A stretch of 64,000 nucleotides of DNA from Aselliscus stoliczkanus (Eukaryota > Chordata > Mammalia > Chiroptera > Hipposideridae), in the NCBI GenBank assembly GCA_033961575.1, contig CM066729.1, positions 34,258,501-34,322,500 on the forward strand, in the 5' to 3' direction. The translations under genes were made by a program, and so were the position numbers. Shown here piece by piece: positions 34,807-46,635 of this stretch. Position 1 is the stretch's first letter. Each line of letters opens with the position of its first letter. The notes beneath the pieces were generated by a model. That model did not search any database, had not been told where the DNA came from, and saw nothing but the letters and a program-made list of their open reading frames with translations.

Positions 34807-35795
34807 GTCATTCAGATTTAAAAAAAATCTGTGGACTTTCCCTTTGTCTCCTGGTAACTGATGTCTTGAGGAAGTGCCAACTGTGTTATCAAGTCACAGG
34901 CAATATTGACTGAAGCCACCGTGGTTGTATCTGCCTCCAGCCATTGTGCCCAGAAACTGGGGTTTATGTAGTCCCTGCTTTGAATTTCCGGATCTGGGCC
35001 CCAGTCTTGAATCTACTGAACTAGCTCTTCCTGAATCTCTTTATTTAGCTGGTAGTTGGATTTTCAGCTTTATACCAGTTTAGCTTTAAGGCTGTCTGCA
35101 GCTTTCCCAGGATTCTCAGCTTGCCTGATTTCCTAGAGTATTAATCTGGACTATGGCAAAGACAAATGGCCAAATTCCAAAATAAACTAAATTAAGCAAA
35201 ATTAAAGGGGAAACAGTAGTTTCCATAGCTTCCCCCCATACCAGCACTTTCCTGTTACTTTTTACTGTAGTTTTATGGTCACATCCTGCAGATAGGCATT
35301 CTCTATTTTGAGAGAAAGTCACCACTGTCAGCACAAATTTAGGTCTGCATATTTAGGATGCCAGTAGGAAGCAGAAGGAAAGCTTTTTTGCACCAGAACC
35401 TGAAAATCAATCCTGTAAAGAAAATGTAGCTCCTGGGTCACATGATCATAGGTTGGCCATTAACCGGGTCTAAAAAGCCTGAGTCATGCGCGCATCTCTG
35501 TGCTCAACAAGAAAGGATGGGACTGATGGCAAAAAAGGGAGATGGAAAACTTTCCAGACAGACAGAAAGCCGTACGCTTGCTTTTTCCTGGGATTTGTTT
35601 TTAAACTGCATTGTTGAATAACTATCCCCTAGATGTAGCCCTCTTCCCACCTCAGCTTATGTGATTGAGCATATGTATCAACTGTCTGCTGAGGGCTAAT
35701 CAGAGATCATAGGACTGCATCTATGATGTCACTGAAAGCTATCAGACTAAAAATCATAATTCCCAGGCAATGGCGCCAGTTTATTAGAAACTCAA
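34807..35795. other. Unassigned DNA
   Basis: Slightly more G/C than its neighbours but with no gene signature I can support. Confidence 0.45.
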
Positions 35796-35799
35796 TGTG

Positions 35800-35948
35800 A
35801 GTCTCAAGCTTTTTGTGACTCAGTTCTCTTAACTTTAAAATGGGGATAATGAAGATACTACCCTATAGGGTAACTTGAGGACTAAATTAGGAAATATATA
35901 TTGATTCCCTAAGAATATTTCCTGGCATATAGTTAAAATGATATAAGT
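35800..35948 (+). repeat. MIR SINE relic, plus strand
   Basis: 'cagttctcttaactttaaaatggggataat' (split), 'ctatagggtaacttgaggactaaattagg', 'cctggcatatag' follow the MIR order. Confidence 0.75.
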
Positions 35949-35950
35949 AT

Positions 35951-35991
<41 letters not shown>

Positions 35992-35996
35992 TTACT
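35949..35996. repeat. (TAC)n microsatellite at the MIR 3' end
   Basis: About 15 tandem ACT triplets, with one interruption near the right end. Confidence 0.95.
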
Positions 35997-36084
35997 ATCT
36001 GTAATACTCAATTATCTTACTCAAAAGAGTCACATTTATAATCCGGAAAATTGTCACTAGGTACTGCTAGTTCTGTTTGTTTTT

Positions 36085-36512
36085 TTAAAAAAATGTTTAT
36101 TGGGGAATTGGGGGAGGGGAATAGCATTGGGGAATCGGGGAAAGGGAACAGACGAGTTGCTGTCCTTTTGTTCTTCAGTCTAGTTGCGGAGGACGTTGCT
36201 TCACTGGCCCATGTTGGTATTGTCATTCCGTTCTTCCCAGATGAGGCAGATTGGTCGCTGGCCTCTGGATGGTTGCTCACCGCGGCTATTGGCAGCTCAC
36301 GTTGGCTGCCGGCCACTCACTGTAGCCTATGGCAGCCCACTACAGCAGGGGCTGCAGCCTACACCATCGCTGAGACTTGCGCAGCCCAGCTCCAGGTGGA
36401 ACTGTTTTTAGCTGTAGAAGGCAGTGTCACTGGCCCTCATATGTGAGATCTGAACCAGGGCCACTAGCATCCCAAAACCAGCTCTTAATGAATGCGCCAC
36501 TCGGCTGGCCCA
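36085..36512 (-). mobile_element. Long SINE (type B), minus strand
   Basis: Antisense of the same architecture as 34375-34793: T-rich/'ttattggggaattgggggag' tail with two C-rich units, 'tgctgtccttttgttcttcag', G/C-rich body, and antisense head ending 'cactcggctggccc'. A short imperfect TSD around 'tctgttt' flanks it. The 131-residue plus-strand frame at 36051-36446 is a by-product. Confidence 0.88.
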
Positions 36513-36559
36513 AAATCTGTTTTTTTTGACAACCAAATGTGTCAGCACATTTATTTGGT

Positions 36560-37046
36560 TTATTGAGAATATACTTCTTTAACTAAAATGAGATACTATT
36601 TTACGCTAAGTCCAATGGCTAACATTAAAAATACTGACAGCATCAAATTTTGGTAAAGATGTAGAATGTTTGGGATTCTAATATATTGCTGGTGGACACT
36701 TAAAATATATTAACTACTTTGCTGTTTTTTCAAAGTAAACACACCTAGCTTATAACCTAGCAATTTCACTCCAATTTATTTTCACAAGAGATATGTAAAT
36801 ATATGTCTACAAGACTTGTACAAAACGACTCAAAGTAGGTTTTTATGTTGTTGTTGTTTTCCATAATGGCCCCAAACTGTGAACAACCCAAATGTCCATC
36901 TACTGGTAAACAGGTAAGTAAATGCCACATATGTTTACAGTGGTATAGTATTTAATAACAAACTAAAAGGATGGACTTTTAATAAACATTACAACCTGGA
37001 TATATCTCAAAAACATTGTTAAATGAAAGAAGCCATTCACAAAAAA

Positions 37047-37100
<54 letters not shown>

Positions 37101-37361
37101 TATTTCCATTACATGAAGTTCAAAAACAAGCAAAACATATTTGTGATGATATAAATGAGAAAAGTTGTTACTCAGGAGTGGGGAAGATCTATCAGAAGAG
37201 GGCCTGAGTGAACTTTCTGGAATGATGGACATGTTCTTTTTCTTTGTTGGGATGATGGCTTCACAGCTGTATGTGAAGCCATACATTTATCAAAACAAGA
37301 ATTGTGCACTTTAAACCTATGTATTTAACTGTATGTAAAATTTATCTCAATAAATTAGTAA

Positions 37362-37365
<4 letters not shown>
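36560..37365 (+). mobile_element. Old L1 3' part, plus strand
   Basis: 'atgagatactattttacgc', 'gtgaacaacccaaatgtccatctactgg', 'acctggatatatctcaaaaacattg', 'ttccattacatgaagttcaa', 'cctatgtatttaactgtatg' mark the end of L1 ORF2 and its 3'UTR. A (TA)n run lies inside it. Confidence 0.8.
37048..37097. repeat. (TA)n microsatellite
   Basis: About 25 uninterrupted TA units inside an old L1. Confidence 0.97.

Positions 37366-37405
<40 letters not shown>
37364..37405. repeat. (CA)/(TA)n microsatellite at an L1 3' end
   Basis: Starts as 'acatacata' and becomes pure TA, following the A-rich end of the L1. Confidence 0.95.
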
Positions 37406-37409
<4 letters not shown>

Positions 37410-37479
37410 CTAATATTTTAGGATAATTGGCAAAAAATATTGTCTATAATTTTTAATAAAATCATCATATTGTTGTGCC

Positions 37480-37895
37480 CAGATGTTTGGCCAAGCATTA
37501 TTCTGGGTGTATCCTGAGAGTGTTTCTTGATGAGATTAACATTTGAATCTGTAGACTGAATACAGCAGATTATGCTCCTTAAGAGGCGTGGGCCTCATCC
37601 ATTTAATTGAGGATTTGAATAGAATCAAAAGGCTGAGTAAGAGGGAACTCCTCCTGCCTGGCTGATTGAGCTGTGACATTGTTCTTTTCAGGCCTTGAGA
37701 TGAGACTAAAACACCCACTCTTCTCAGGCCTCAAAACTGCCAGCTTTTAGACTAGAACTTACACCATCGGCTCTCCTGGTTCTCAGGCCTTTGGACTCAG
37801 ACTGAAACTACACAACAGTCCTCTTGGGCCTCCAGTCTGCTGTCTGCAGATCTTGGGATACCTCAGCCTCCATAATTGCATGAGCCCATTCCCCT
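37480..37895 (-). repeat. L1M 3'UTR segment, minus strand
   Basis: 'tgcccagatgtttggccaag', 'gatgagattaacatttgaatc', 'gggcctcatcc', repeated 'aactgaaac/tagaactta ... ccatcggctctcctgg' units, and 'cctcagcctccataattgcatgagcc' match the antisense of an L1M 3' segment, from memory. Confidence 0.6.
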
Positions 37896-37899
37896 TATC

Positions 37900-37903
37900 T
37901 CCT

Positions 37904-37945
<42 letters not shown>

Positions 37946-37946
37946 C

Positions 37947-38005
<59 letters not shown>

Positions 38006-38093
38006 ATTATATATATACACACACACACAAATATATACATACACACACATATATATAGTACTGTATTTGTCAGTGTTTACATATAACTATATA

Positions 38094-38128
<35 letters not shown>
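37900..38128. repeat. Compound microsatellite (CT)n-(AT)n-(AC)n-(TG)n-(TA)n
   Basis: CT-rich 37902-37965, AT-rich 37966-38016, AC/AT mixed 38017-38057, then after ~35 bases (TG)n 38094-38114 and (TA)n 38115-38128. It sits where the L1M segment normally has a small TA seed. Confidence 0.95.
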
Positions 38129-38529
38129 GCACATAAACACTAATGTAATTATGCATTTATATTTTTGATCAATTCACTTAACTTTGGGTCTTGCTAGAAA
38201 TAGGAATTAAATGTGTTTTCCTTATGGATCCATAATCAAATAAGTTTTTTTTTAATGATCAAATTTTGATTGGTCATATACCATTAGCAGCATAAAAGTG
38301 ATTGTGCTTCACACATTCACATCAGACAACCGATTACTAAGTCTTTTCCCTTCCACTCTGTCTTCTGGAGATACTAGTGCACTTGCAAGCTAATTTCTTT
38401 GCCACAACTCTTTTACCTTGCTTTAAGAATTCTATTCTTAGAGTTAACCCTCACTTATTTAATTAACTCTCAGCTACACAATTCTCAACATCATTTTCTT
38501 AGTTATCATCATCACTACTTCACCATCAT

Positions 38530-38735
38530 CAGAGAGACAGTTTCGCTTAATGGTTAAGAGCACAGACTTTACCTCCAGAATTACTAGCTATTTGACTTTA
38601 GTTAACCTCTCTGTACCTAGTTTCAATTGCTGTGGAAATAGTACCAGTTTCCTATTTTTGTTACCATGAAATAAGTTAATGCATTTCAAATACTTGAACA
38701 AATGTTAAGAATAGTTGACATAAAATGACATTATC
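38530..38735 (+). repeat. MIR SINE, near full length, plus strand
   Basis: Begins 'agacagtttcgcttaatggttaagagcacagactt', with 'gactttagttaacctctctg' and 'aaataagttaatgcattt' in order. This is the best preserved MIR in the window. Confidence 0.8.
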
Positions 38736-38827
38736 CTTATCAAAAATAAAACTCTGTATGTTGACACATTGCGTTTATTCCATCACTAAGCATATGTTAT
38801 ATATCTGCCATGAGCTTTCAGGAATTT

Positions 38828-38855
38828 AAGAAAAAAGAGAGAGAGAAAGAGAGAA

Positions 38856-38893
<38 letters not shown>
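38828..38893. repeat. (GA)n purine repeat
   Basis: A/G-only tract ending in pure GA dinucleotides. Confidence 0.95.
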
Positions 38894-38894
<1 letters not shown>

Positions 38895-39639
38895 CAAAAG
38901 ATACAAACTTTTCTAGTTTTGAGATATACCACCTAATAGTCATGTTAAACATTCACACATTCACATGCAGACCACATGATCAATTACCAAGTCATATTTT
39001 AAAATACATGTTGTGCGTGAAGTTAAAATATAAAGTATTGAGAAATATGAATTTAGTCTTATTTTAAATTTACACCTTCTCTTAGAGCATAATAATTTAG
39101 ATAAAAAAGAGATGTATATAAAAATGTTAAATTTTTCCATTGTTATATAAATGTCAGATTTATATAACATATTTTTATTACCATATACTTTTATAACAAT
39201 TACATGTAGCCTAAAACTCCCATTGCAAAAGGAGAAGAAACTGAACACCAATAAAATAGAGTTGTCAATATTAACTAAATCAGTAGCAGAACAAAGACCA
39301 AAATCTAATTTGGCTGCTCCCAGTTAGTATTCTTTAGCTAAAATTTTTCAGACATCTAGCAGCTAAAGAGCTAGCATGAAGATGAGTTAAATTGGAGAAG
39401 AATGGAGTTTCGTTTCAGATCATTAGAGGGAGAAACATGATTAAGATGAAGGAATCATTGTATGATCTTGCCTACAATGGCTGTTACCTTAATTTTAAAT
39501 CTAAAAATACATGAATCAAAAATGATGTTGTTAATTCCTTGAGCTGGCTTTTCTTTGATTATATTCTCAAAACCATAATTTGTTTTCACTGAACTAGTGA
39601 ATAGTGCCTCTTTACTTATACCTTCTAGCTCCCTTTAGG
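38894..39639. other. Unassigned AT-rich DNA
   Basis: Nothing recognised. The 96-residue minus-strand frame at 38961-39251 lacks any motif. Confidence 0.5.
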
Positions 39640-41485
39640 AGGCTATCCAGAGTCCACTCTCCCATAAAAGCCTAATTTCTTCAACTGTATGCTGAACCTC
39701 TGGCTATTTTTCTTTCTCAAAGACTTTGTGTTTACTCCACCACCACTTTTTCCTTATAATTTTCATTATCAATATCTGTCTCTCTCCTAAATCATTTCCA
39801 TCATCATACAGATATTTCCTATCTTTTAAAAAAGCTTCCCTTGAACTTATAAATATTTCCAACTTCTGTATTTTATAGCTCCCTTCAACAGTAAACTTTC
39901 TCAAAAAAGATCATCTATAGTCATTACTCTCACTTTCACTCTCATTTTTTATACCTCCTCAGTCTGATTTTTATTTTTTTATGCCCTTTGCCATTGCTTG
40001 TGCCAAGGTTATCAGTGACCTCTAGCAGATGTCATATCCAGTGCTCACTCTTATACGCTCAATGTAGTAGATATCTTAATGGAATCCAATGTTGCTGACC
40101 ATACTTGATATGCTTTACTTATTGTGGCAGACTCTTCTCCAAAGATGGCTGCACCAATATTTCCCACATGCTTTTCCAACAAAGTGGCATTGAGAGATGG
40201 CATTTATGTTTCCTCCCTTCCCCTGAAAGATGAGGTCTATGTTTTCTCCCCTTGAACTTCAGTGGATCTTTGAAGGTTGTTGACCAATGAAATGTGGTGG
40301 ATTTAATATGGCATGGCTTATGAGGATAGGTGATAAAAGGTGATGTCGTTTCCACCTGGCTCTCTCTCTTCTGGCACATACCTCGGGAGACCTGAGCTGA
40401 TATGTTAGAAGTCCAGTTACCCTGAAGCCATTATTCTGAAGCAATTACATGGAGGTATTACATGATGTTTAGAGAAAAATGCTCTGGAATCCCCCCGCTG
40501 TTCCAGTTCCCATGTATGAGTCTTTACAGTATAGGCACCAGTCATGTGAATAAAGAAGCAAGCTTTCCATGATTTCAGTTTTTGCCCCAAACTGCCCCAA
40601 CTGGTATTTGGTAAAATGGAGTAGAATAGAGCCCTGCCTACGTTGGTGATTAGTAAGAAAAAAAAAAAATAGCAGCCTAAGTTTTGGAGTGTTTTTATTA
40701 TACAGCCATAATAACAGAAACACTTGGACATTTGGATTTTCCCCACCTTCACTAGTTGCTCTTTCAAATTCTCTTTCATTGACTCCTATTTCTGTGACCA
40801 GTATCCTAATAGTAGAGTTTTCCAGGATTTGAGATTCCTATTCTTTTCTAAATACACTATCTAAATTGCTTTATTTCATCATAGCCTGTGGCATTTTAAT
40901 GTGGATGACCTCTTCTCCCCACCACATTGCATTCCTATCTTTGATGTCTCCTCTGGATCTTCTGACTTCTAGATATATATATGAAATGGCCTACTTACCA
41001 TCGATACTTGGATATATTTTAAGAGATCAAACTTAATTCGTTCAAAGCCAAGCTCTTAATCATTTCTCCTTGTAAAATAGAACATAAACTGTGTTTACTG
41101 GTAATGTTCCTCATCTCACAAAATAGGATTACAACTCACACGATTTCTCAAGCACAAAATTTGGAAGTGAATTTTGATTCTTTCTCTCAGTGACTGTATA
41201 TTCTATTTCCACTGATTACACCTCTATGATATATCTCCAAACTTTTCTTCATCCCCACTTCTCCCTAGTGGAAGCTACCATAGTAACTTTCCTAACTATG
41301 GAAATAACCTCTTTAATAGTCTCCCTATTTCAGTTTTCCTACACATCAGTCTATTTTCCACAGGGTAGCCAGAGTATTATTTTTCCACAAAAATCAGATC
41401 TCATTCATAATCTGTTTCAAAGCCATTTAATGTCTTCTCATATGGACAAATTTTATTTTCCAAAAATATCTCTCATATCCTGATA
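39640..41485 (+). mobile_element. Ancient LINE-2, plus strand, split by an LTR
   Basis: Left part 39640-40117: pyrimidine-rich L2 sense sequence with 'aaggttatcagtgacctc' (40005-40022) and 'gaatccaatgttgctgacc' (40082-40100). Right part 40726-41485: 'ttccaggatttgagattcc' (40820-40838), 'gccatttaatgtcttctcat'-like 'tggcttccc' counterpart (41423-41440), and 'gggtagccagagtattattttt' (41363-41384). The two halves are in L2 order with the LTR between them. Confidence 0.7.
40118..40725 (+). mobile_element. MaLR/ERVL-like LTR inserted in the L2
   Basis: Begins near 'attgtggcagactcttctcc' and ends 'taagttttggagtgtttttattatacagcc' near 40708, the usual 3' end of MaLR-type LTRs. 'tggctctctctcttctggcac' and 'ggcatggcttatgagg' lie between. 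Boundaries are approximate and no TSD was found. Confidence 0.55.
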
Positions 41486-41494
41486 GTCTAATGT

Positions 41495-41925
41495 GACTTG
41501 ATATTTCTGTCACTTAAAGGTAGAAGTTGTGCCCCTCCCTTTAAAGCTGGATGGCACTGTTTTTCCAGTGGAATTGACACAGTAGGTGAGAAAATTAGTT
41601 AAAACCATACCTGGTTCTCTTGGACACTTGCTTTTAAACCCAGACCCTATGCTTAAATAAGCCATTGCAGCCTGTGGAGAGGCCCATGTGGAGAGGAACT
41701 GAGACCCCTAACCTCAACTAAGTTCCCAACCAATTACCAGTACTAATTTGCCAACCATGTAGGGAACCATCTTGACATCTGGAACAGAGATGGGCTATCT
41801 ACATGGAGACCTACTGAGATTGCAGAATTATGGGCAAAGGAAATTGTTGTTGATATTTTAAGTTACTAAGTTTGGGGAAAGTTTCCCTTTTTAATGTAAC
41901 AATAGAAGACTGACATAGATTTTGG
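41495..41925 (+). repeat. 5' LTR of the MaLR-type element
   Basis: Contains 'gcctgtggagaggcccatgtggagaggaactgagacc' (split) and 'gttactaagtttggggaaag' near its 3' end. The internal sequence begins directly after 'agactgacatag'. Confidence 0.6.
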
Positions 41926-44156
41926 TACCTGAAAGTGGAATTCTGCTGTAAAACCCGAAAAGTGTAGCATTGGCTTTGGAACAGGCCATATGAGAAATCT
42001 GGCAGTCTTGGCAAAATGTTAGGAAAAACCTAAGAATCTTGAGGAGTCTGTCTTTGACAGCTGAAAGAAAAATAGTGAAAAATATGATTGAATGATGTTT
42101 GTAGTGATGGAAATTTTGGCAACAATATTTCCTGAAGTAACATGGAAAATAGGAAATATTCCACTGAACTCAATGATCAAGCTAAAGGGATTTTCAGACA
42201 AAATATTTGAAGTGTCACCTGAATTTTTTTTATTGCCTATGATATAATGTGAGAAGGGAGGACTGAGCTAAAAATGAACCCTTAAAAATAAAGAATCCAG
42301 AACTTTCTTAGTTTCAAAATAAATCTGTTTCTCTTCCAAATCTCTCTAGGTGGCAAACGATGCTTAAATTTAGAGCTGGCTTAAGGGGGACAATTGATTG
42401 CACTATAAAATTCATCATTAAGACCTCAGATCTGAGATGGGTCCTCATTGAACCTTTCAAACAGACAAAAGTCCTTCTATGGATCATAATGGTGTAATTT
42501 TTCAGTCCCCTCCATTATATAACAAGACTTGTAAGCTTCTTAAGGATGTTATCCCACAACAGTGTCATGGTGAGGTCAAGGGAGAGAATGACTTATCTAG
42601 AAAAGATTTGTGGTTATAGCTTTTGTCTGATGGAGTGACTTATGAATCAATACACAGAAAGCCTACCAAAATTGCTAAAGGAATTGTATCTGCTTGTAAA
42701 AGGAATATCACAACATGAGAAAAGACCCGGAACCCTTAAACTTTTAGAAGCAGGAAAAAAGCTTGCAAAGCCTTAGGAAAAAGGAAAGTGAACTCAGAGG
42801 GAAGGGCCAAAAATGTACTGAGTTGAGCCAAGAGCCATAGAGAGTAACATCCAGGGAGTAGGACTGAACGCTGATCAAGGAACTGGCAACACGTACCTGG
42901 CTGGATTTCAGAGCTGACGAGGACCAGTGGTTATTGTGCTCCTCCCCTTTTCCTGCCATTTTGAACGGGAGTGTCTACAGCAGTTATTCAGTGCCTGTTA
43001 TACCATTTAATTTGAGTATTTGGAGATCTAGAAAAATTATCCCTTTAAGTCAGATGCATCACATGTCATCACATTGTAAAAAAGAGTGCTGAAAGAACAG
43101 TATGTAAGTAAGTACTGCACATAGAGAATATTATCTATTTGCAGCTATCTATCCAGTTTTCACAACACCACTTGTTGATGAGATTGTTGTTACTCCAGTG
43201 TATATTTTTACCATCTTTGTCATAGGTTGGTTGACTTAAAAAATGAGGGTTTATTTCTGGGCTATCTGTTCTGTTCCATTCTCTATGTGTCTGTTTTTGT
43301 GTCAGTAGCATAATTTTATTATTAAATGTTTTGATTATTATAGCCTTGTAGTATAGTTTGAGATCAGGGAGTGTGACACCTCCAACTTTGTTCTTCTTTC
43401 TCAAGATTGCTTTGTCTATGCGGGATCTTTCATGGTTCTGTATGAATTTTAGGATTATTTGTTCTGGTTCTGAGAATTACATAGGTATTTGGATAGGAAT
43501 TGCCTTGAATCTACAAATTGCTTTGGGTAGTATGGTTATTGTGACAATATTAATCCTTCTAATCCATGAGCACATTATATCCTTCCATTTATTTGTGTTC
43601 TCTTCCATTTCTTCCTTCAATGCCTTATACAATACACAAACATAAACTCAAAATGGGTTAAAGACTTACATGTAAGACCTGAAATCATAAAACTCATAAA
43701 AGAAAGCATAGGAAGTAAACTATCTGACATTAGTCTGAGAAATATTTTTTTTGGACACATCCCCTCAAGCAAGGGAAACAAAAGCAAGAACAAACACATA
43801 GGACTACATTAGCCTAAAACCTTCTGCACAGTGAAGGCAACCTTCCAACAAAACAAAAAGGCAAGCCACTGAGTGGGAGAAAATATTTACAAACGATATA
43901 TTCAAGAAAGGGTTGATGTCTAAAATATATAAGAAATGCATACAACTCAATAGCAACAACAGCAATAGAACAATCCCATCGAAAAATGGGCAGAAGACAT
44001 GAAAAGACATTTCTCCAAAGCAGATATACAGATGGCCAATTAACATATGAAAAAAATGCTCAACAGCACTAATTATCAGGGAAATGCAAATCAAAACCAC
44101 AATGTAAACCAAAATCACACCAGTCAGAATGGCCATTATTAAAAAGTCAACAAGCA

Positions 44157-45142
44157 AACTGGATCATCTCCTTACGCCTTATACAAGAACAAATTCAAAA
44201 TGGATTAAAGACTTAAATGTAAGACCTGAAACCATAAAAATCCTAAATGAAAATATAGGGAGTACATTTGCAGACATTACCCGGAGCAATATTTTTACTG
44301 ATACATCCCTACGGGCAAGGGAAGTAAAAGAAAAAATGAACATATGGGATTATATCAGACTTAAAAGTTTTTTCACAACAAAGGAAACCATTAATAAAAC
44401 AAAAAGGAAGCCTACTGAATGGGAGAATATATTTGCCAACGATATATCTGATAAGGGGTTAATATCCAAAATTTATAAAACACTCATGAAACTCAACACC
44501 AAAAAAACAAACAACCCAATTAAAAAATGGGCAGAAGATATGAAGAGACATTTCTCTAAAGAGGACATACAGATGGCCAACAGGCATATGAAAAAAAGTT
44601 CAACCTCACTGGTCATTAGGGAAATGCAAATAAAAACCACCATGAGATACCACCTCACTCCAGTCAGAATGGCTATCATCAACAAATCAACAAACAACAA
44701 GTGCTGGCGGGGCTGTGGGGAAAAGGGGACCCTGCTGCACTGTTGGTGGGACTGCAGATTGGTGCAGCCACTATGGAAGTCAGTATGGAGGTATCTCAAA
44801 GAACTGCAAATAGAGCTACCTTTTGACCCAGCAATTCCACTCCTAGGTATTTATCCTGAAAAAACCAAGACATTAATTCAAAAAAAGTTATGCACCCCGA
44901 TGTTCATAGCAGCACAATTTACAATAGCTAAGACTTGGAAACAACCAAAATGCCCGTCAGTAGATGACTGGATTAAGAAACTGTGGTATATTTATACAAT
45001 GGAGTATTACTCCGCTATAAAGAAGAATGAAATCGTGCCATTTGCAATGATATGGATGGACCTAGAGACTATAATGTTGAGTGAAATAAGTCAGTCAGAG
45101 AAGGACAAATACCATATGATCTCACTTATATGTGGAATATGA
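44157..45142 (+). pseudogene. L1 ORF2 C-terminal fragment, frame intact
   Basis: The frame is open to TGA at 45140-45142, about 327 codons of the ORF2 C-terminal region, with no stop or frameshift and the Cys-rich motif [18 protein letters not shown] at 44702-44755. It is nearly identical in protein to the homologous part of the minus-strand copy (61330-62115), with about four differences over ~260 residues, so both are recent. The RT and endonuclease domains are absent through 5' truncation, so the fragment cannot mobilise itself. An ATG-initiated frame starts at 44129 only because the flanking older L1 happens to supply an in-frame ATG across the TSD; this is a chimeric reading frame and not a natural start. 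Confidence 0.9.
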
Positions 45143-45546
45143 AAAACTGTATGAATGAGCAAAGTAAACAGAAACTGTCTCATAGATATAGAGGAAAAAT
45201 CAGGGTTGCTAATTTGGAGAGGAATGGGAATGAGAGAGAAGGGGAAGGGATTAGACAGCAAAAATAGGCAACTACAATATTGCTACTGGGATAGGAAAAA
45301 CAGTTTGGGGAATATAATTAATAATGTTGTAAATATTCTGTGGAATGTCAGATGATCATAGGTCTTGTTAGGGAGACCATTTCATGGATGGAGTAGAGGT
45401 TTGATCACTGCACTGTATTACTAAAGTGGAGGTGGTATACCTACTGTAATTGAATATATATAGATAGTCACGGGATGTGGATTATACTGTGGAAGAGAGT
45501 CAGAGGAAGAGTAATAGATATATATGATATGGGGGTGTGGGGGTGT

Positions 45547-45692
45547 ATTGGGGGTGGGGGGTTTGTTACTTTGAGGGGTAAAATGTATAACTATTGCACT
45601 GTGTTGTACACCTGAAACTATTGGGGGTGGGGGGGTTGTCACTTTGAGGGGTAAAATGTATAACTATTGCACTGTGTTGTACACCTGAAACT
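45547..45692 (+). repeat. 73-bp tandem duplication in the young L1 3'UTR
   Basis: Unit 1 (45547-45619) and unit 2 (45620-45692) both start 'attgggggtgggggg' and end 'gtacacctgaaact', with only a few differences. The other two young copies carry this unit once. Confidence 0.92.
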
Positions 45693-46030
45693 AATTAAAA
45701 ATAAAATAAAATTAAAAAAAAAAAAAAAAAAGTCAACAAGCAGTATTCTTTGGCAAGGATGTGGAGAAAAGGGAACACTTGTGCACTGTTGGTGGGACTG
45801 CAAATTGGTGCAGCCCTTATGGAAAACAGTATGGAGATTCAAAAAAAACCTGAAAATTGATATACCACATGACCCATCAATTCCACTTCTGGCTATTTAG
45901 CCAAAGAAAACAAAAACCCTAATTTGAAACAGTGTATGCACCCCTATGTTCACTGTAGTGCTATCTACAATAGGCAAAATGTAGAAGCAGCCTAAGTGTC
46001 CATAGATAGACAAATCAGTAAAGAAGACGT

Positions 46031-46033
<3 letters not shown>

Positions 46034-46082
<49 letters not shown>
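46034..46082. repeat. (AT)n microsatellite
   Basis: About 24 uninterrupted AT units inside the ORF2 end of the old L1. Confidence 0.97.
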
Positions 46083-46088
<6 letters not shown>

Positions 46089-46635
46089 GGCCATAAAAAA
46101 GAATGAAATCTTACCATTTGCTACAACATAGATCAGCCCTGAGGATATTTTGCTATGTAAAACAAGTCAGGGAGAGAAAGACAAATACTGTATGGTTTTC
46201 ACCTCTATGTGGAATCTAAAAACAAAACAAAATAAAAACAGCCTCATAGAAATAGAGACCAAAGGGATGGTTACCAGAAAGGAGGAGGTAGGGGAATGAG
46301 TGAAAAGGTGGAGGGGAATATAGTCAATAATATTGTGATAAGTTTGCATGGTGACAGATGATTATTAGAATTAGTGGGGTGATCACATTGTAAGGTATAA
46401 AAATGTTGAGTTGCTATATTGTACACCTGAAACTAATACAATTGATATACAAGTAAGATAATATATCAACTATACTTATATACTTAGGTAAAAAAGAGAT
46501 ATCATGTACACATACTTGTCTGATTTAGATAAGATTCTTGAGTTTGAGTTGATGCAATTGTCGAATGAGACTTCATTCTTGGGAGAGCAAATGAATATAT
46601 TTTACACGTGAGAGGTGGAAAAGTTGTTGTAACCT

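Larger units (their letters stand above)
44157..45726 (+). mobile_element. Young 5'-truncated L1 with perfect 16-bp TSD
   Basis: Starts inside ORF2 ('aactggatcatctccttacg'), contains an intact ORF2 C-terminus to 45142, a ~560-bp 3'UTR with a 73-bp duplication, and a poly(A) ending in A-rich sequence. The TSD aaaaagtcaacaagca is at 44141-44156 and 45727-45742. Removing the insert and one TSD restores a continuous older L1 sequence across the site. Confidence 0.95.
43087..46487 (+). mobile_element. Old L1 with inverted 5' segment, inserted in the MaLR element and split by a young L1
   Basis: 43087-43628 is antisense ORF2 ('gttccattctctatgtgtctg', 'gagatcagggagtgtgacacc', 'ttctaatccatgagca'). 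From 43629 the sense strand takes over ('aactcaaaatgggttaaagac') and runs to 44156, resumes at 45727-46487 after the young L1, and ends in a 3'UTR ('gtacacctgaaactaataca'). The two segments are neighbours in ORF2 order, which is the twin-priming signature. A candidate 11-bp TSD, gtaaaaaagag, lies at 43076-43086 and 46488-46498. Frames are broken by several indels and stops. Confidence 0.82.

Noticed and set aside
36963..38086. Frames rich in Ile-Tyr or Ser-Leu repeats
   Set aside because: They translate TA and CT microsatellites.
43358..43645. 95-codon plus-strand frame
   Set aside because: It is the antisense of the inverted ORF2 segment of the old L1.
45421..45642. Proline-rich minus-strand frame
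   Set aside because: It is the antisense of the G-rich L1 3'UTR.
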